The notes under the pieces: model-generated | What the model was told of the DNA's origin: nothing | The model's database searches: none | The model's input: only the letters and a program-made list of their open reading frames with translations | Translations under genes and position numbers: made by a program | Source: Mansonella perstans | Taxonomy: Eukaryota; Nematoda; Chromadorea; Rhabditida; Onchocercidae | Reading direction: 5' to 3' | Assembly (NCBI GenBank): GCA_037074765.1 | Contig: JBAMDO010000258.1 | Coordinates: 1 to 64,000, forward strand | Length of the DNA: 64,000 bases | Shown: one piece after another, positions 41,756 to 54,865 of the stretch | Layout: each line of letters begins with the position of its first letter | Numbering within the stretch: the stretch's first letter is position 1

Positions 41756-43380
41756 GTTTTGCTTCAGTTTTTTTTTTTAACCTAAATTATTGATATGAAT
41801 TGAAAACAAAAAACGAATTGCAACTAATGCAAATATTTTATGAGCGCTTAGCAGTTTTTTATTTTATACAAAGCAATAATTTGCAGAGGTCGAAATGTAT
41901 CAGCGAAAAAATTGGTAATTGAAGGAGCAAACGATTGATGATATTTCTGATTGATGAATGCTTTTTTCTTTGTCAGTTCATTTGATCATTTTCTCTTTTC
42001 AATTAAGCTTTATTAGGTTTGTACTACTGATGTTTTGCATCAAAAATTTTTATGTTTCCTTTTTCTACAATTAACGATACCTTTTGTTGAATTAATGCTT
42101 AAGCTTATATGCTGATTTTGTGGATCCTTGCAGACTATCTGACATTCGATTACCACGATAAGATGGAAGAGGGATTAATGTTTACTATAATCTCTCTTAC
42201 ATTTTAGTAATCGTATCACTTCAGGCATGTTAAGTTTTCCCTCATACCTGTTCAGATTGCCTATGCTTTTAGGTTGAGTGCTTTTCAATGCAGCATTATG
42301 CCATTCCGCCATTAAAGAAGTAAAATTTGTAAGAGTTGATAATTTTTTAACAATTGCTATTGCCGCCATAGTAACAGCTAGATGACGTGTCAGAAATGCG
42401 AAACAAATTTGAATCACGCTATAAATTTTGATGCAATGAAAGTTTACAAGTGTTAGTTCCTAAAAATTTTATTACAAACAATGAGAGAAATGAGCAGGTA
42501 TTAATTAAGCTGTATTATTGAACTATTGCTACCTTGCATTTTTTGTTTTCGATCTCCTGTAATTAGTTTATTGAATATTTTTCCTTACAAAATTTTCAGC
42601 ATGAAAAAAAAAATACTTGGAAATTTACTTTTAACTTATCCTTTTGTTTTGATCAACTGTAAGCAATGAGAATTGCAGTTCCGCTTGCTAAATTTCAATA
42701 ATCTATTGGATGATATTTTCACTAATTTCTTGCCGAATATTATCTTTCTGACCATTTTTTTTTTGTTTTCTGATCACTCATCTCCTTATTTTCAGTGCAT
42801 AAATTGTTCATCCTAAATATCAAAATTGCGCAAATATTTTCTAGGATTCACGTATTACTACTGCTTATATTTACACAGAAAAACTGGTTGAAATGAAAAA
42901 ACTTATTTAGCAAATTTAAAAATTTGTTAAATTCTCAAATAATCCCTTTATAGTTAGTTCTTTGTTCTTGTTCGGTCTCGTTAATTCATCTCGTCATTTA
43001 TTGGTGCATGTTTTTTGAAATATTTATTCTAGCAGAAACTTACGAAGATATGACCTTTCACATATCAATTACTGATTGTATGTTTCAATAAGTAAAATTG
43101 ATCGAGCTGCGAAGTTAATGGACAAAATATGCCAACATGAAATGAAAGAGCGAATCGATGTAAATTTTCAACAATTCTTTTCAGTTATTTGAGGCGATGA
43201 AATGTTTAGTGAATTTTTCATTTTATAGAACAACATGTGTGGTATCATTTAATGAGTAAATTTGTTTACATATGATTAAACTAAATGGACATTTATTTTG
43301 ATATGAAATTGCACGTTTCTGACCTATGAAAAATTGATAGTAGGTACCATCATCATATATTGATTAGTAAATAAATATTT

Positions 43381-43420
43381 TTACTTAATAAACAAATATT
43401 TTTAGTTGTTTATTAAGTAA
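43381..43420. repeat. perfect 15-bp inverted repeat
   Basis: TTACTTAATAAACAA (43381-43395) is repeated in inverse at 43406-43420 around a 10-nt loop. Confidence 0.93.
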
Positions 43421-43988
43421 ATTGCTTTTTACTTAATTAGTAAACAAATATTTTTACTGATCCTTTTAAAAATTTTAATTTCCACGTGTAATTACTGTGC
43501 TTTTTCATGCCTATTTCATTCAAATTGTCTCTTATTTAATAATGATTGATCTAATTAATTACTTACTAATTAGTCTTCGTTTTGAAATAAAATTAAGATT
43601 TTTGCCGAGTTATTCTCTTTGATTAGCAATTATTTCATTAACAGTTTGGATATACTAACTACTCTTATCTCTCCTTTTTTTCCTATGTATTTTTTTGATA
43701 CTTTAGTTTTCTATAATTTATTTAGGATGAACCAAGTCTGATAATAGAAGATTTTTATCTTTCTAAAATTTATCAGGTTGTGTTTAGATACGATTCGTGA
43801 ATTTCCATGCGAAATCATGATTCGAAATTTTTATTTTCATTATTATTGAATTTTTTCAATTTTTATTTATCAAATATTCTTTTTTAGGAAGTGAAGCTTT
43901 ATAGTTTGATCTTATCCGATTCGAAAAAAAAAAACTATCGCTACTGCTGTCCTAACAATTTTTAAAAAAACAATCAAGTTCTCAAAAG

Positions 43989-44204
43989 ATGCCAAGTTCT
44001 CAAAATACGCCTGTCCTACCAGGGAGCAGTAATAATAACTATTGTGTATTGGATGGTAGTGATTCGCAAAATGCCGATATGATGGATTTTGATGATGGTT
44101 CTGGTGCAGCAGCAGATCTACGATTCGAAAAGCAACAACAGCAATTATTACATGCTGATTTTTATAATGATTTTGGTGATTTGTTCGATAATGTTAAAGT
44201 TTAA
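43989..44204 (+). CDS. acidic Asn/Gln-rich open frame, small gene or alternative innexin tail exon
   Basis: A 71-residue frame begins MPSSQNTPVLPGSSNN and ends FGDLFDNVKV. It is rich in Asp, Asn, Gln and Ser and looks more protein-like than nearby frames. It sits 2.2 kb after the innexin exon that ends in KEYAQ. CTCAAAAG just before the ATG could serve as an acceptor and would join in phase 0, making it a longer C-terminal tail for innexin. It could equally be a small separate gene. I recognise no domain. Confidence 0.3.
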   Translation: MPSSQNTPVLPGSSNNNYCVLDGSDSQNADMMDFDDGSGAAADLRFEKQQQQLLHADFYNDFGDLFDNVKV

Positions 44205-44701
44205 AATTTTTTGCTCAAATTTTCATGATTAGCATATAGTTAGTCCGCTATTGGAATTTTATATCATTGCTAAAAAACTATCATTCCTGGAGCTTTTCCT
44301 TTTTTTTGCATGCACCATTTTTATAGCATTCAAAGCATTAAGTTCATTTTGTAATCAATTTTTCTGTTTTCTCATATACAATTAGTTGTATGAAGTATGA
44401 TTAATTTAGGATGAGAAATATTTTCCAAACTATAATACATGAGAATTCCTACCATTCATTTCATAGTGCGATGTTATGCTTATTTCTTGTTTATTGAAAT
44501 CGTTCGCGTTTGGATATATATCATTGATTCCTGTAATTTGAAAAATAAATTTTCAGTTTACTCAGGGGAAAAAAATTATCGCATTTTGATTAGTTTCTAC
44601 ATATCAATAATTGAATTGTATAATGAATTCCACAATTCAACTGTGTTCTATTCCATGTTATTTGTCAGTTAATTCGTAAATGACCAATTAAACGACGTGC
44701 G

Positions 44702-47700
44702 ATGACCATAAAACGACAGTGGTTTATGTTACAACGTTTCTTCAGGCATTGGTTAGTTTAATATGATTATTTAATATGATGTTTTCATGATTTCAGTTCT
44801 TTGGTAATATTATCAGGAAAATCAAGAACAAGTTTTACCTCTTGAAATGCAACCAGGTAGATGAGTACATTGAAGTAGAGTTAGAAGTGAGTTTTACTGA
44901 GATTGGATCTAGTACAGTTAAGGTTTTAGTTATTTATTAGTTTTTGAGGAATTGTTTTCTGAAGATTTTTTTTTACTTGCAGGTCATGTTTGTTACTCCT
45001 GTTTGCATTATTCTTTCTGTTGTTTGTTTTTACCCTTTCCTATAATCTAAATCAATTCCAGGTATGTTAGTTCGGAAATTTCCACCATTATTTTTCGTCC
45101 ATTTCATCCTATTGCTTTCGATTGAATGAATTATTTGAAAGATTTAATTTGTTGTAACGTTAGATATGTAGAGATCGTTTTTATTTGTGCTACTCGCATA
45201 ATTACTGTTTCTTCTCTAAATTTTAGGGAATTATACGGGATCGAGCGAAATATGACAATAAAGTGCATATAGATGTGTTCGATGAAGGGTAAACTTTTCA
45301 TTATTCATAAGGAAAATGTGCATTCGAATAGCAGTTGTTATAAATAACTTTTTTGTGATTCAGCAAAAAAGTGAACAGCGGAGAACTACGAAGTAAGAAT
45401 CAAAAGAAACATCTGGATGACAGTGATGAATTGCCGGGGAATTCGGATCCAGATACAATTTTTAAATGGAATGAAATTGGGAATTTTGAACCAAAAACGA
45501 CACAGTTACGAGCAGGAAATTACGGTATTAATTTGAATCTGAAACCGAAGTCACGGTATGACTATAAGTCTCGAACAGAAAAGGAAGAGTTTGTGTATTG
45601 CTATTTCAGCTTGAAATTTTGGTTTCAGGTGAAATGGGTGAAGCAGTTCTTGTAGATAAAACTTTGCCGGAAGTTAAGAAAGCGATGAGAGAATATGGTT
45701 TCAACACTTACGTAAGCGACATGATTTCCTTAAATCGAAGTATTCCAGATGTAAGGATGGATGAGTAAGTGTTGTAAGTATAATCTAATGGTAATTCAAG
45801 AATAAAATATGCTATACGTGAAATTTCCATCATTTATTGTAGAAATTTTAAACTTTTTGGGTTATTCAAAAAACATGTGTAAGTCTCATCGCTTCACATT
45901 AAGTTTTTTGATTGATAGATGTGTTTTCTTAGATGCAAATATTGGCATTATCCGGAAGACTTACCCACTGCAAGTGTTGTTATTGCCTTTCACAACGAGG
46001 GTTGGTCACCATTACTACGCACTGTTCATTCTGTTTTACTGCGTTCGCCACCAGAGCTGATCAAGGAAATCATCTTGGTTGATGATTTTAGTGACAAAGG
46101 TTTTTTTTCTTTTTAACGTCATTTATTGCTTTTCTTCTCTTCTTCTTTTTTTAACTTCATTTTTATTCATTTATCGACGCCATTCCAAAAAATATTTATT
46201 AAGGATATTAATTTTCCAGTGAGGTTTGAAATTTGGCGATATTTGCAAAAAAGTTATATATTTCAAAAAGTATTTAACATATCTAGATGAAAAATGTCAA
46301 TAAAATATGGTGCTAAAACATCAGTAAATGTGCTACCATGTGCTAAGATAAATTTTTCCCCTAAAATTACTCATAAAAATCAGTAAATTCTTACATTTCA
46401 TCCTCTGCCCAAGTTTTTAGCAAAAAACTCACTTTCATCGTCTTTATTATTTGTTTTCCAAGCACTCCTAAATAATTAATATTAATGTGCATTGCTTCAT
46501 ATTAATGGTAATCCTTATGTAAACTATCGATATTGCCGACCGATTGCAATTCTTTTACATCTTCTCCTGATTTCTGTTATTCTTATTGCTTCTCAATGGA
46601 TTCAGTTTTTCTAAGTTTTAAACATTACTGCTTTTATAAGCAGTTCAGAGTATCAAGTCGAACATTCTGGATTAAGTGGCATCCCATGTCGCGAAAGTCG
46701 CGAAATTTAAAATAAGATCATAAGGAATATATTCCGTGATGTTACTTTTGAATATTTTTTCACATACTATAATTATTCTCACATACTATAATTGTATCTG
46801 TTCTAAAACTTTATGTCATTATCTATAATTTATTTGACTTTAAGTACCTTTCATCGCCAGATCCCGTGTCTTCCCCTTACTATTTCTCATCTTAGCACAC
46901 CATGATCTGGTCTATTAAGTCATTAATCGGACTATATGAAAGGATTTCTGGTCATCAAATTACCAGATCCGCCCCTTCTTCTCGACTATATAAACTGTTT
47001 CATCTTCCATATTATTCATTCTGTTCAGCTTAACAGTCTTCATTCTATTCAGTTAACTATTAACTGCTATATTCTGTTACCTTTCATTCACTTATCATTC
47101 AAGTTACTTTGCGTTCAAATAAAGGGTTTTGTTACCCAAAACTCAAGGAAGCTCCACAACTCAACGCACTAGTGTTAGTGCCAAACAAGATTCCCCCACT
47201 CACACACGGTTGCGCCCAACAATTTTTTCCCGACATCCCATGAAAATTTGTCACATACAGCTACAGTTGCTCCCGCTTTGGTCTCGAATGACTGAGCACT
47301 TGTAACGCAAAAATTTCTTCATCATTGATAATGTTGATCTCATCTTACAAGTTTTCAGTCCGAGACCTTTACTTATTTGTTTTCTGAAATTGTGGTTTAA
47401 ATATTCCAATTTAATTAGAAACATCTTTCAATTTGCAAATATTTTTCACTATGTTTTCGAGTAGTAAGAATGTAATGCAGAAGGAATGCGCTTTTTTCGA
47501 AATTAAATCATCAATGATTTAAAATTTGCATTCTCCAGAGCATTTAAAAGATCGTTTGGATGTTTACCTGGAGCAGTTCAATGGAAAAGTAAAATTGATC
47601 CGAAATGCGGAGCGCGAAGGACTTATTCGCACGCGGAGTATAGGAGCGAAAGAAGCAGTTGGTGATGTAGTCATATTTCTAGATGCACACTGTGAAGTAA

Positions 47701-50216
47701 ACATCAATTGGTTACCTCCACTTCTGGCACCAATACGTCAGAATAGGTGAGCAAAATTTAAGAGCTATTGAAGTCATCAATTTCAAGCCAATAATGAAAT
47801 CCATCAGTGAAGCATAATTTTTTGCAAGAAACGTTCGCTATTTTTTTCCCATCGCTAGTACATATAAACAGTGATTTGATTTCCATGATTCAGATGGATA
47901 CTGAAGATTATTTTGGTTGATGATTTTTGACCATTTTATTATCTAGAATACGTAAATTAAAAATATTGCATTACATATTTTTTTGATTAGGAATTATTGC
48001 TTGGATTTTTCATCGAGAAATGTAGGATTTATAATGGTTTTTAAAACTTATTATGTGATTTCGTTTTCAGAAAAGTCATGACAGTACCAGTTATAGATGG
48101 CATTGACAAGGACGACTGGTCTTATCGAATAGTTTATGGTTCTGTGAATAAGCATTATCGGTTATCTTTTTTTTTTCACACTTGATTCATTTTTACTGGT
48201 AAAGTTCTGTTCTGCTGGGAAATTTTCGCATGGATTTTAATTTTTGATGCAAGTTATCTGACTTCCGAATTTTTCATTCCAGTGGTATTTTCGAATGGGG
48301 ACTTTTATACAAAGAAACCGAGATATCCGAGCAAGAATTATTACGAAGAAAGTACAGTAGTGAACCATTCAGGTCTTGATTTTCTAATTTCTCTCATGAG
48401 ATTTTGCTTTGAAAACACTAGAATTAACCAATTTCCTTGCAGATGTTTTTATTTTTGCAGTTTTCCAGATCTCCAACTCATGCAGGTGGTTTATTTGCTA
48501 TTAATAAAAATTGGTTCGAAGAACTAGGTTATTATGATCCTGGACTGCAAATATGGGGAGGCGAACAGTACGAACTTTCTTTCAAAGTTAGTTTTTTCTT
48601 TAAATCATGAGAAATGTATAGATGCCTGGTATTTATTGAATTAAAATACCATCAAATTCTTGCTATGAGATTTCTGTTTCCTTTGGGATATCAAAAAGAA
48701 AATATTGCAGATCTGGCAGTGCGGAGGCGGGATTTTGTTTGTACCATGTTCTCACGTTGGTCATGTGTACCGATCACATATGCCTTACGGTTTTGGAAAG
48801 CTCTCTGGGAAACCAGTTATTTCAACTGTAATAATTCTTTTATAGGAAGTTTTCCACTCCAGAAAGTTCTATGCTCTTTTAAATTCGCATGAAAAATGTT
48901 TCAGAATATGCTGCGTGTCATAAAAACATGGATGGATGAATATGACAAGTATTACTATATTCGAGAGCCATCGGCAAAACATCGTTTACCAGGTGACATA
49001 AGTTCACAACTCGAGCTTAGGAAAAAGCTGAAGTGTAAATCGTTTAAATGGTAAGTTTATAATAATTTAAAAACACGCAATTCAGTTTACATTGACATTG
49101 TTACACTATACTTGTCGTCATAATGATGAAGGCGGGATAAAATCTATCAGATGTTTTCTAATGAACTTTTTTTGCATTTCCGAAAATTTAAGGTACATGG
49201 AAAAAATTGCTTACGATGTTATTGTATCTTATCCTCTTCTACCTGAAAACCACGTTTGGGGTGAGGCGAAAAATCATGCAACAGGTATTTCTTTTTTAAA
49301 GCTTTTTTTTTTTATTTTGTATCATTTCTCATACCAAATATAGTAAATAATATTTGCAAGCAGTTTTTTTATGAATTTTACAATTTCATTCCCACTGTTG
49401 GCTAAATTTCTTGCATTTGCTTCTGTCGGCACTTTATTCTTGTTTGTTTCATCAACACTAGCAATTTTTATTTAGTGTAATTTGAGACCTATGATCCTAT
49501 TTCGAATTTCACTTTACGCAGTCCTGTAAGATTACGTAAAGGATAGAACTCTTCGATTGTTTTGAATACCGAAATCTACACTACATTATTTAGGAAAATG
49601 CATTGATACAATGGGCCGAGCTATACCAAGTATTGTTGGCGCAACTCCGTGTCATGGTTATGGTGGGAATCAGGTAAAATTTTGGTTTTTTTTTTTCATG
49701 TTTCAACTTGAAATTGATGAACTGTTTGATTTCCCAGAACGCTTTTATTATTTTATTTTCATCTGTTGCATAGGATAGCAGAGGGTATTGTTCATTCATT
49801 TATTTGCTCTGAGTGATATAATCGGAGAAATCTTTTTTCCAGTTGATCAGGCTGAACAAGGAAGGGCAATTGGCACAGGGAGAATGGTGTATAACTCCCA
49901 TTGATGGGAATTTAATAGCCTCGCATTGCATAAAAGGAACAGTTAATGGACCCTTTGCTTATGATGAAGTAAGTTTTTTCCTGGTCATAAACTCATTTTT
50001 CATTCGAAACTTGCTATAAAACTGTACTCATCGCAAAAAAATTTTATTTTCTAAAATGATGCAAAAATTTGTGTTTAGAAAAGCGAGCAAATAATGGTCG
50101 GTAACTTGTGTTTGACAGCAGCAAAATCCATATCCAGTTCAACATTATCAATGGAAAAATGTGATTCAGAAAATCAACGGCAGAAATGGAAATGGCGTGA
50201 AATATATATCGATTGA
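44702..50216 (+). CDS. polypeptide N-acetylgalactosaminyltransferase (GALNT/GLY family)
   Basis: Sixteen exons (44702-44751, 44983-45061, 45227-45288, 45364-45524, 45629-45764, 45933-46099, 47539-47746, 48071-48160, 48283-48372, 48469-48586, 48711-48827, 48905-49050, 49193-49284, 49594-49673, 49843-49968, 50079-50216) give 619 residues, the usual length. This Golgi type II membrane enzyme starts mucin-type O-glycosylation by moving GalNAc from UDP-GalNAc to Ser/Thr. Visible features: cytosolic MTIKRQWF, anchor [20 protein letters not shown], stem, catalytic start [20 protein letters not shown], DxH metal motif in FLDAHCEVN (267-269), [24 protein letters not shown] (377-386), CSHVGHVYR, then a ricin-type lectin domain from about residue 485 ending [21 protein letters not shown]. 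The family consensus WGGEN reads WGGEQ here. The end of exon 4 has an alternative (up to about 45586). Intron 6 holds a probable solo LTR. Confidence 0.93.
46740..47260 (+). mobile_element. probable solo LTR in a GalNAc-transferase intron
   Basis: This stretch is less AT-rich than the intron around it. It has a TATA box (CTATATAAA near 46987), a repeated ATTCTGTTCAG / ATTCTATTCAG tract, AATAAAGGG at about 47119, then TTACCCAAAACTCAAGG, and downstream CCGACATCCC. These match the order seen at 18080-18480, so both are likely members of one family. It lies in the same orientation as the host gene. Exact ends and target duplication are not resolved. The words CATCCCATG and AAATTT also occur near 46680. 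Confidence 0.5.
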
Positions 50217-52032
50217 TCAGTCCTATAATTTGTTCGAAAATTACCTGTATTATGTTCACAAGAGTATTAAATGATTTTTCGTAGTTTTTGTGAAGTTACG
50301 AAACATATTTTTCTCAAAATGAAATATGCTGATGCTTTATGGATTGAATCAGTTCTGTTATCAATACGTTAAACGATTGATAGTTGTAGGAAAATGCAAT
50401 TGAAAGAAAAAACGAACAGCTTATTTTTTTTTTTTTTTGTGAATTTCATTGATTAAGTTCTGTTTCGTAATTCAGTACACGTTGAATTTTTGCACATATA
50501 GCTCAATTTTTCATGTTGCCTTTTGTAAAGCCATTAATTTGTATTTTGTAACTTTAGAAGTTTGTTATTGGCAGATAACTTCTATGAAGTTTTCTCCGAC
50601 ATTATTTTCAGTTTACAATATTTCACTTCCACTGTTTTTTCTGTTTTTTGAAGCTGTGCATACACTCCAAAAATGCTGCAGTTAAACAAAAGAATTCATA
50701 TTGTTTTAGTCAAATTAATATCATCATCCTTTGTTTTTATTTTATGTATTTATTAATTGCGGATATGCTCTGAGTTATTTCTGTCTTTTTCCGGTAACCT
50801 TTTCTTCCGTAAATGAAGTTAGTTGGTGATTTACTGATTATTTTGATTATTATTTGATCATTTGATTATGAATTATTTGATTATTTGCTGATTATCTTGC
50901 TTTTCCTATTTGAAATATTGCTAGACTGTAGGAATTTTCAAGCTATGGATAATCAGCATAGTTTTTTATTGGGTTATTAAGTCTTTGGTTGTTTCCAGCA
51001 TTAATTATCTATTTATTCTATTTAAGTTTATTTGTTAGTGCAAACACTGAAATATTCATTCCATATTATATATTATTTATGAATTATTTACTGTGCAGAT
51101 CACTTTCTCGGTTTTTTTCTTTCCAAGAAGGAAAGAAAAAAACTTTCCAGAAAACTTTTATTGTTTCTTTTTTATTATATCAATTTTTTCCAGAAAACTT
51201 TTATTATTTGAATACTGAAATCGGATTAGAATAGGAGTGAATCTTGTTGTGCGGAAAATTTTTTGACATACGTAAATATTTTTTTATCTTGTTTTTACAT
51301 GAAATAGTTTAAGAAATAATATAAATTTATGGCTTAATTTGCTTTACTTCGTTTTACGGCAATCTTAAACTGCTTGAAGTCTTTCACAACAAATGCTTGC
51401 ATGTATTTTATCTTTGGTACAAGATATTAAATAATTGATGTACCAAATGTGTCCTATAATATTGTGTGGTGGTAGTGACAGTAAACTTTAGCCTTTAATC
51501 CAAGCCAAATTAATTTCAGAAAATATTTAGTCATAACATCATGTTTAAAAATAGGCATTTCTCTAGTTTTTTATCTTTTTAATCGTAATTTAAATAAATA
51601 TTTATCCTTTAGCATACTAATTTCTTTCTTTGTTATGCAACAAACAACACTGATAACCATGTTGTCTTTAGCAAAATTACGCTTCAACTATATTAATTAT
51701 AGTATAATATCAAGAGCTCTCCATATCCACTTTTTGAGTAAAGATGTTTTTTTTTAAACAACAACGTGAATATAGAGAAAAATACCGGCACAAAAAACAA
51801 AAAATGACTCGAAATAACCAAACAATACAATCCATAGGTAAAACAGTATTATGGGAGAGAAAAAAATTTTGATTTTTTGCCTAAAATTCATGATCTGTAG
51901 TATTTTCTTTCAGTATCAACTCTTTTAATTTCTTTACATTTTGTTCTTGTTTGATTTTTATTTTTTATTCATGATGAAAAATCCATTCTTTTGCAGGTTT
52001 TGTGAAATTATCGAAATTTACAGGTTTACTTG
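50217..52032. other. AT-rich intergenic region
   Basis: No supported gene. It holds a TTGATTATT-type low-complexity stretch (50830-50905) and the hairpin at 51111-51143. CAG at 52021-52023 may be the trans-splice acceptor for the dehydrogenase gene. Confidence 0.4.
51111..51143. repeat. perfect 14-bp inverted repeat (poly-pyrimidine hairpin)
   Basis: GTTTTTTTCTTTCC and its reverse complement flank a 5-nt loop. Confidence 0.93.
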
Positions 52033-54865
52033 ATGGAAGCTTCATTTGTAGAATCGCTGAATATATTTGATTGTAAATGGCTTTTCATTATCGTAATAAT
52101 CATCGTACTTAGGTAATTATTTCCATTACATTTATAGAATATATCTATAGAACTTCTTTGATTAATCCATCTTACACTAAAAATATTATTTTAGATGGAT
52201 CGTATTTGATTACTTGTTCTAGATGAATGCATATTTGCATGTACTGTTTTTTTTTTTTTTTTTTTGCAAATGTTTCTTTGTTTCTGGTTGACTTCGATTT
52301 GAAATTCAAAATATTTTTAAGGTTTTATTTCAAAGGCGCTCAATTCAAAGAACGTCGCACGGCTAAAGGGTTGGTAGCGGTTGTGACAGGCTGTAATTGT
52401 GGTATAGGAAGAGAGATTGTACGAGAGCTAAATCTCCGTGGAGCGAAGGTCTACATGTTGTGTCGTAATGAGGATCGAGCTCAGAATGCTGTCATTCAAC
52501 TTGTTAAGGTTGAATACAAATTGGCCGGAAGCATATATTAAAGACAATTTAATGTTTGAACCTTTTTTACTGTTTTCTATTGGAAAATAGTAAATGTAAA
52601 ATTAGTTTACTAAAATTAGTAGAACATATGGCTTATTTTATTGACAGCCAATTAATGTCGCGCAGTGGTTAGCAATGTCGAATTCTAAGTTGATAATATG
52701 TGTACGGTGAAATTGATGACATTTGTTATCAAGTGCGAGCCGTTTCTAAACAATTAATTTTGTATGTATTATTTTGATTCTTGTTCTCAGCTTGGTTGTA
52801 ATCCGAAGAAGCTGTTAGTCAAAGTAGTTGACCTTGCTCAATTCAAATCAATCAAGGTAGCAGCGGCAGAAATCATGGAAGGTTTGCTATTCAGTTTTGT
52901 ACTGAGTTCCTCAATTTTATGGATTAAAAAGTTGTTGGGTAGAGCCAATAATTTAATGATGGGTTCCATAATATCTTTTATAAATCTTTTTACTATCACC
53001 TCTGGTGTACAATCCCTGCCATCGATTTTTATTAGTTAGTTTAATATTTGCCTTGAATTGTCTGCTTTCTAAATTCGACTATGCGTTCTCTTCGTTCTCT
53101 TCTCTGTCTTTCTGATAATTCCAATGGAAGGTTTGAAAGTTTAACTAGATTAATTAATGTTATATTGGCATTGCAGAAGAAGATCACTTGGATATTCTAG
53201 TCAATAATGCAGGTATCATGCTGTATCCAAAGTTCAAGCTGACCGATGATGGTCATGAATTAGTATGGCAAACAAACTATCTTGGTTAGTATTGAAATAA
53301 CAATAATGTGATTTTTTTTAACCTGTTTAAATTACCTACCAATCTATTAATTTTAACCTGTTAATTTAAAAATTAAGGATCAAGAAATTCGTTCGCTTTG
53401 ATTAACAGGCTTCCTTAATCAGGTTCATTATAAAAACGTGAGTGAAATCATTTCTTAGGAAGAAATGAGCTTATTATTGTTTAGCAAAAAATTTCGATTT
53501 GTTGTAACGTTTTAATTATCTGTATTTGCTGTTTACTGATTGAAGGAGTTCATTTTATCCAATTAAAAAATTGTACAATCTTGATTTATGGTATATGACA
53601 TCTTTCTATCCCAATCCGAATCTTTCTTATGCTATTAATGGTTCTTCTGGACAAGAATATCCCAATTCCTTCAGCAGTTAGCTTATCCAACACACAGTTT
53701 TGTTATTATTTATCAAGCCGATATAATAGACATCTGCATTTTCTGCTTTTTCATCAACAATCTGACTTTTTCAGTCTAACTGTAGATTATATCCATATAG
53801 GGTAAAAATTTCATTCCAAACATTACGCGTTGTAGGCACAATCTCAACAATAAGAAATAAGTTGACATTGATAAGCAGATTTTTTTTTTTGTTAACTTCA
53901 ATATCTTTAATTGCTTATTTAAATGGTACTGGCACCAGAATAGAAAGTTTTCAGGTCATTTTTTACTCACTGAGTTACTTCTTCCTCTTCTTCGAGCAGC
54001 GCCAACTGCCCGTATTGTCAATGTTTCTGCTTTAGCCCATTTCTATGCTGACCCAATTGATTTGCAACTGATTGATCGTAGAGAAGGTTGGGATTCGAGG
54101 CAGTCATACTCGAAATCGAAACTTGCTATGGTATTTTTATAATTTTTTTGTTTTGAATGAACGCTTTGATAAATGTTCTTTAGAGAAAATTGCAGTTTCA
54201 TAATTTTTAAGGTAATGCATGCATTTGAATTGACTAAACGATTACGAGCATGTGAAGGATCACATGTGACGATAAATGTTTGCCATCCGGGATTGTGCAA
54301 TACAGGGCTGATGCGCCATACTCCAATAGCACAAAAGCCGCTAAACTATCTCACCGCACCATTCAGGTCATTCATTTTACGCTACATTTTAAAGTTTTAG
54401 AAATTTTAAGTATTTTATATGAGTAATTTGGGAGTTTGAGATCGACAATCCCGATTTCCTATTAAAATATATTATTCCAACCACTCCCTTTTCTCTTCAC
54501 ATTTTTCTAGATATATTTCTGAATATATGTACTATTGCGAAAACTTTTCAGGAATATGCTATTCATATATTTGCTTCCTCCCCTTTCTCCCACTCCCCTC
54601 AGATCATATATTTTCTCATGAAAAATTCAATCCAGGTGCCAGCAAAAAATTTGTCTCTTTTTTTATTTCGAAAAGATTTACTTTAGTTACTTTAGTTGTT
54701 TGTTTCTTTTTTTTCAGATGGTATTTGTTGAAAACTGCGACAGATGGAGCCCAAACCCCGCTTTTTTTGGCTTTATCGAAAACTGTAACTGGTTCCTCAG
54801 GACTCTACTATAGGTATCAGAAAGATTATTTCTCTTCAAAATTTTCAGCTTATGATTCAGTTTGA
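52033..54865 (+). CDS. membrane-anchored short-chain dehydrogenase (retinol dehydrogenase-like)
   Basis: Seven exons (52033-52112, 52322-52508, 52791-52881, 53177-53284, 53955-54130, 54212-54366, 54718-54865) give 314 residues, typical of the RDH11-14 group. An N-terminal hydrophobic helix ([11 protein letters not shown]) suggests ER anchoring. The Rossmann cofactor loop reads TGCNCGIG (49-56), with CRNEDRA afterwards suggesting NADP preference. NNAG is at 129-132, catalytic Ser in NVSALAH (180), and YSKSK supplies Tyr207 and Lys211. HPGLCNTGL follows as in the family. The likely reaction is NAD(P)-dependent oxidation or reduction of retinoid, steroid or lipid carbonyls; the substrate cannot be read from sequence. 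Cysteines in the glycine-rich loop (GCNCG) are uncommon. The last exon reads through to DSV and stop; an alternative donor at TATAG|GTATCAG exists but is not needed. Confidence 0.93.

Larger units (their letters stand above)
41756..44701. other. region between innexin and GalNAc-transferase genes
   Basis: AT-rich, with one possible terminal exon (43989-44204) and a strong hairpin at 43381-43420. No other exon is supported. Confidence 0.4.
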
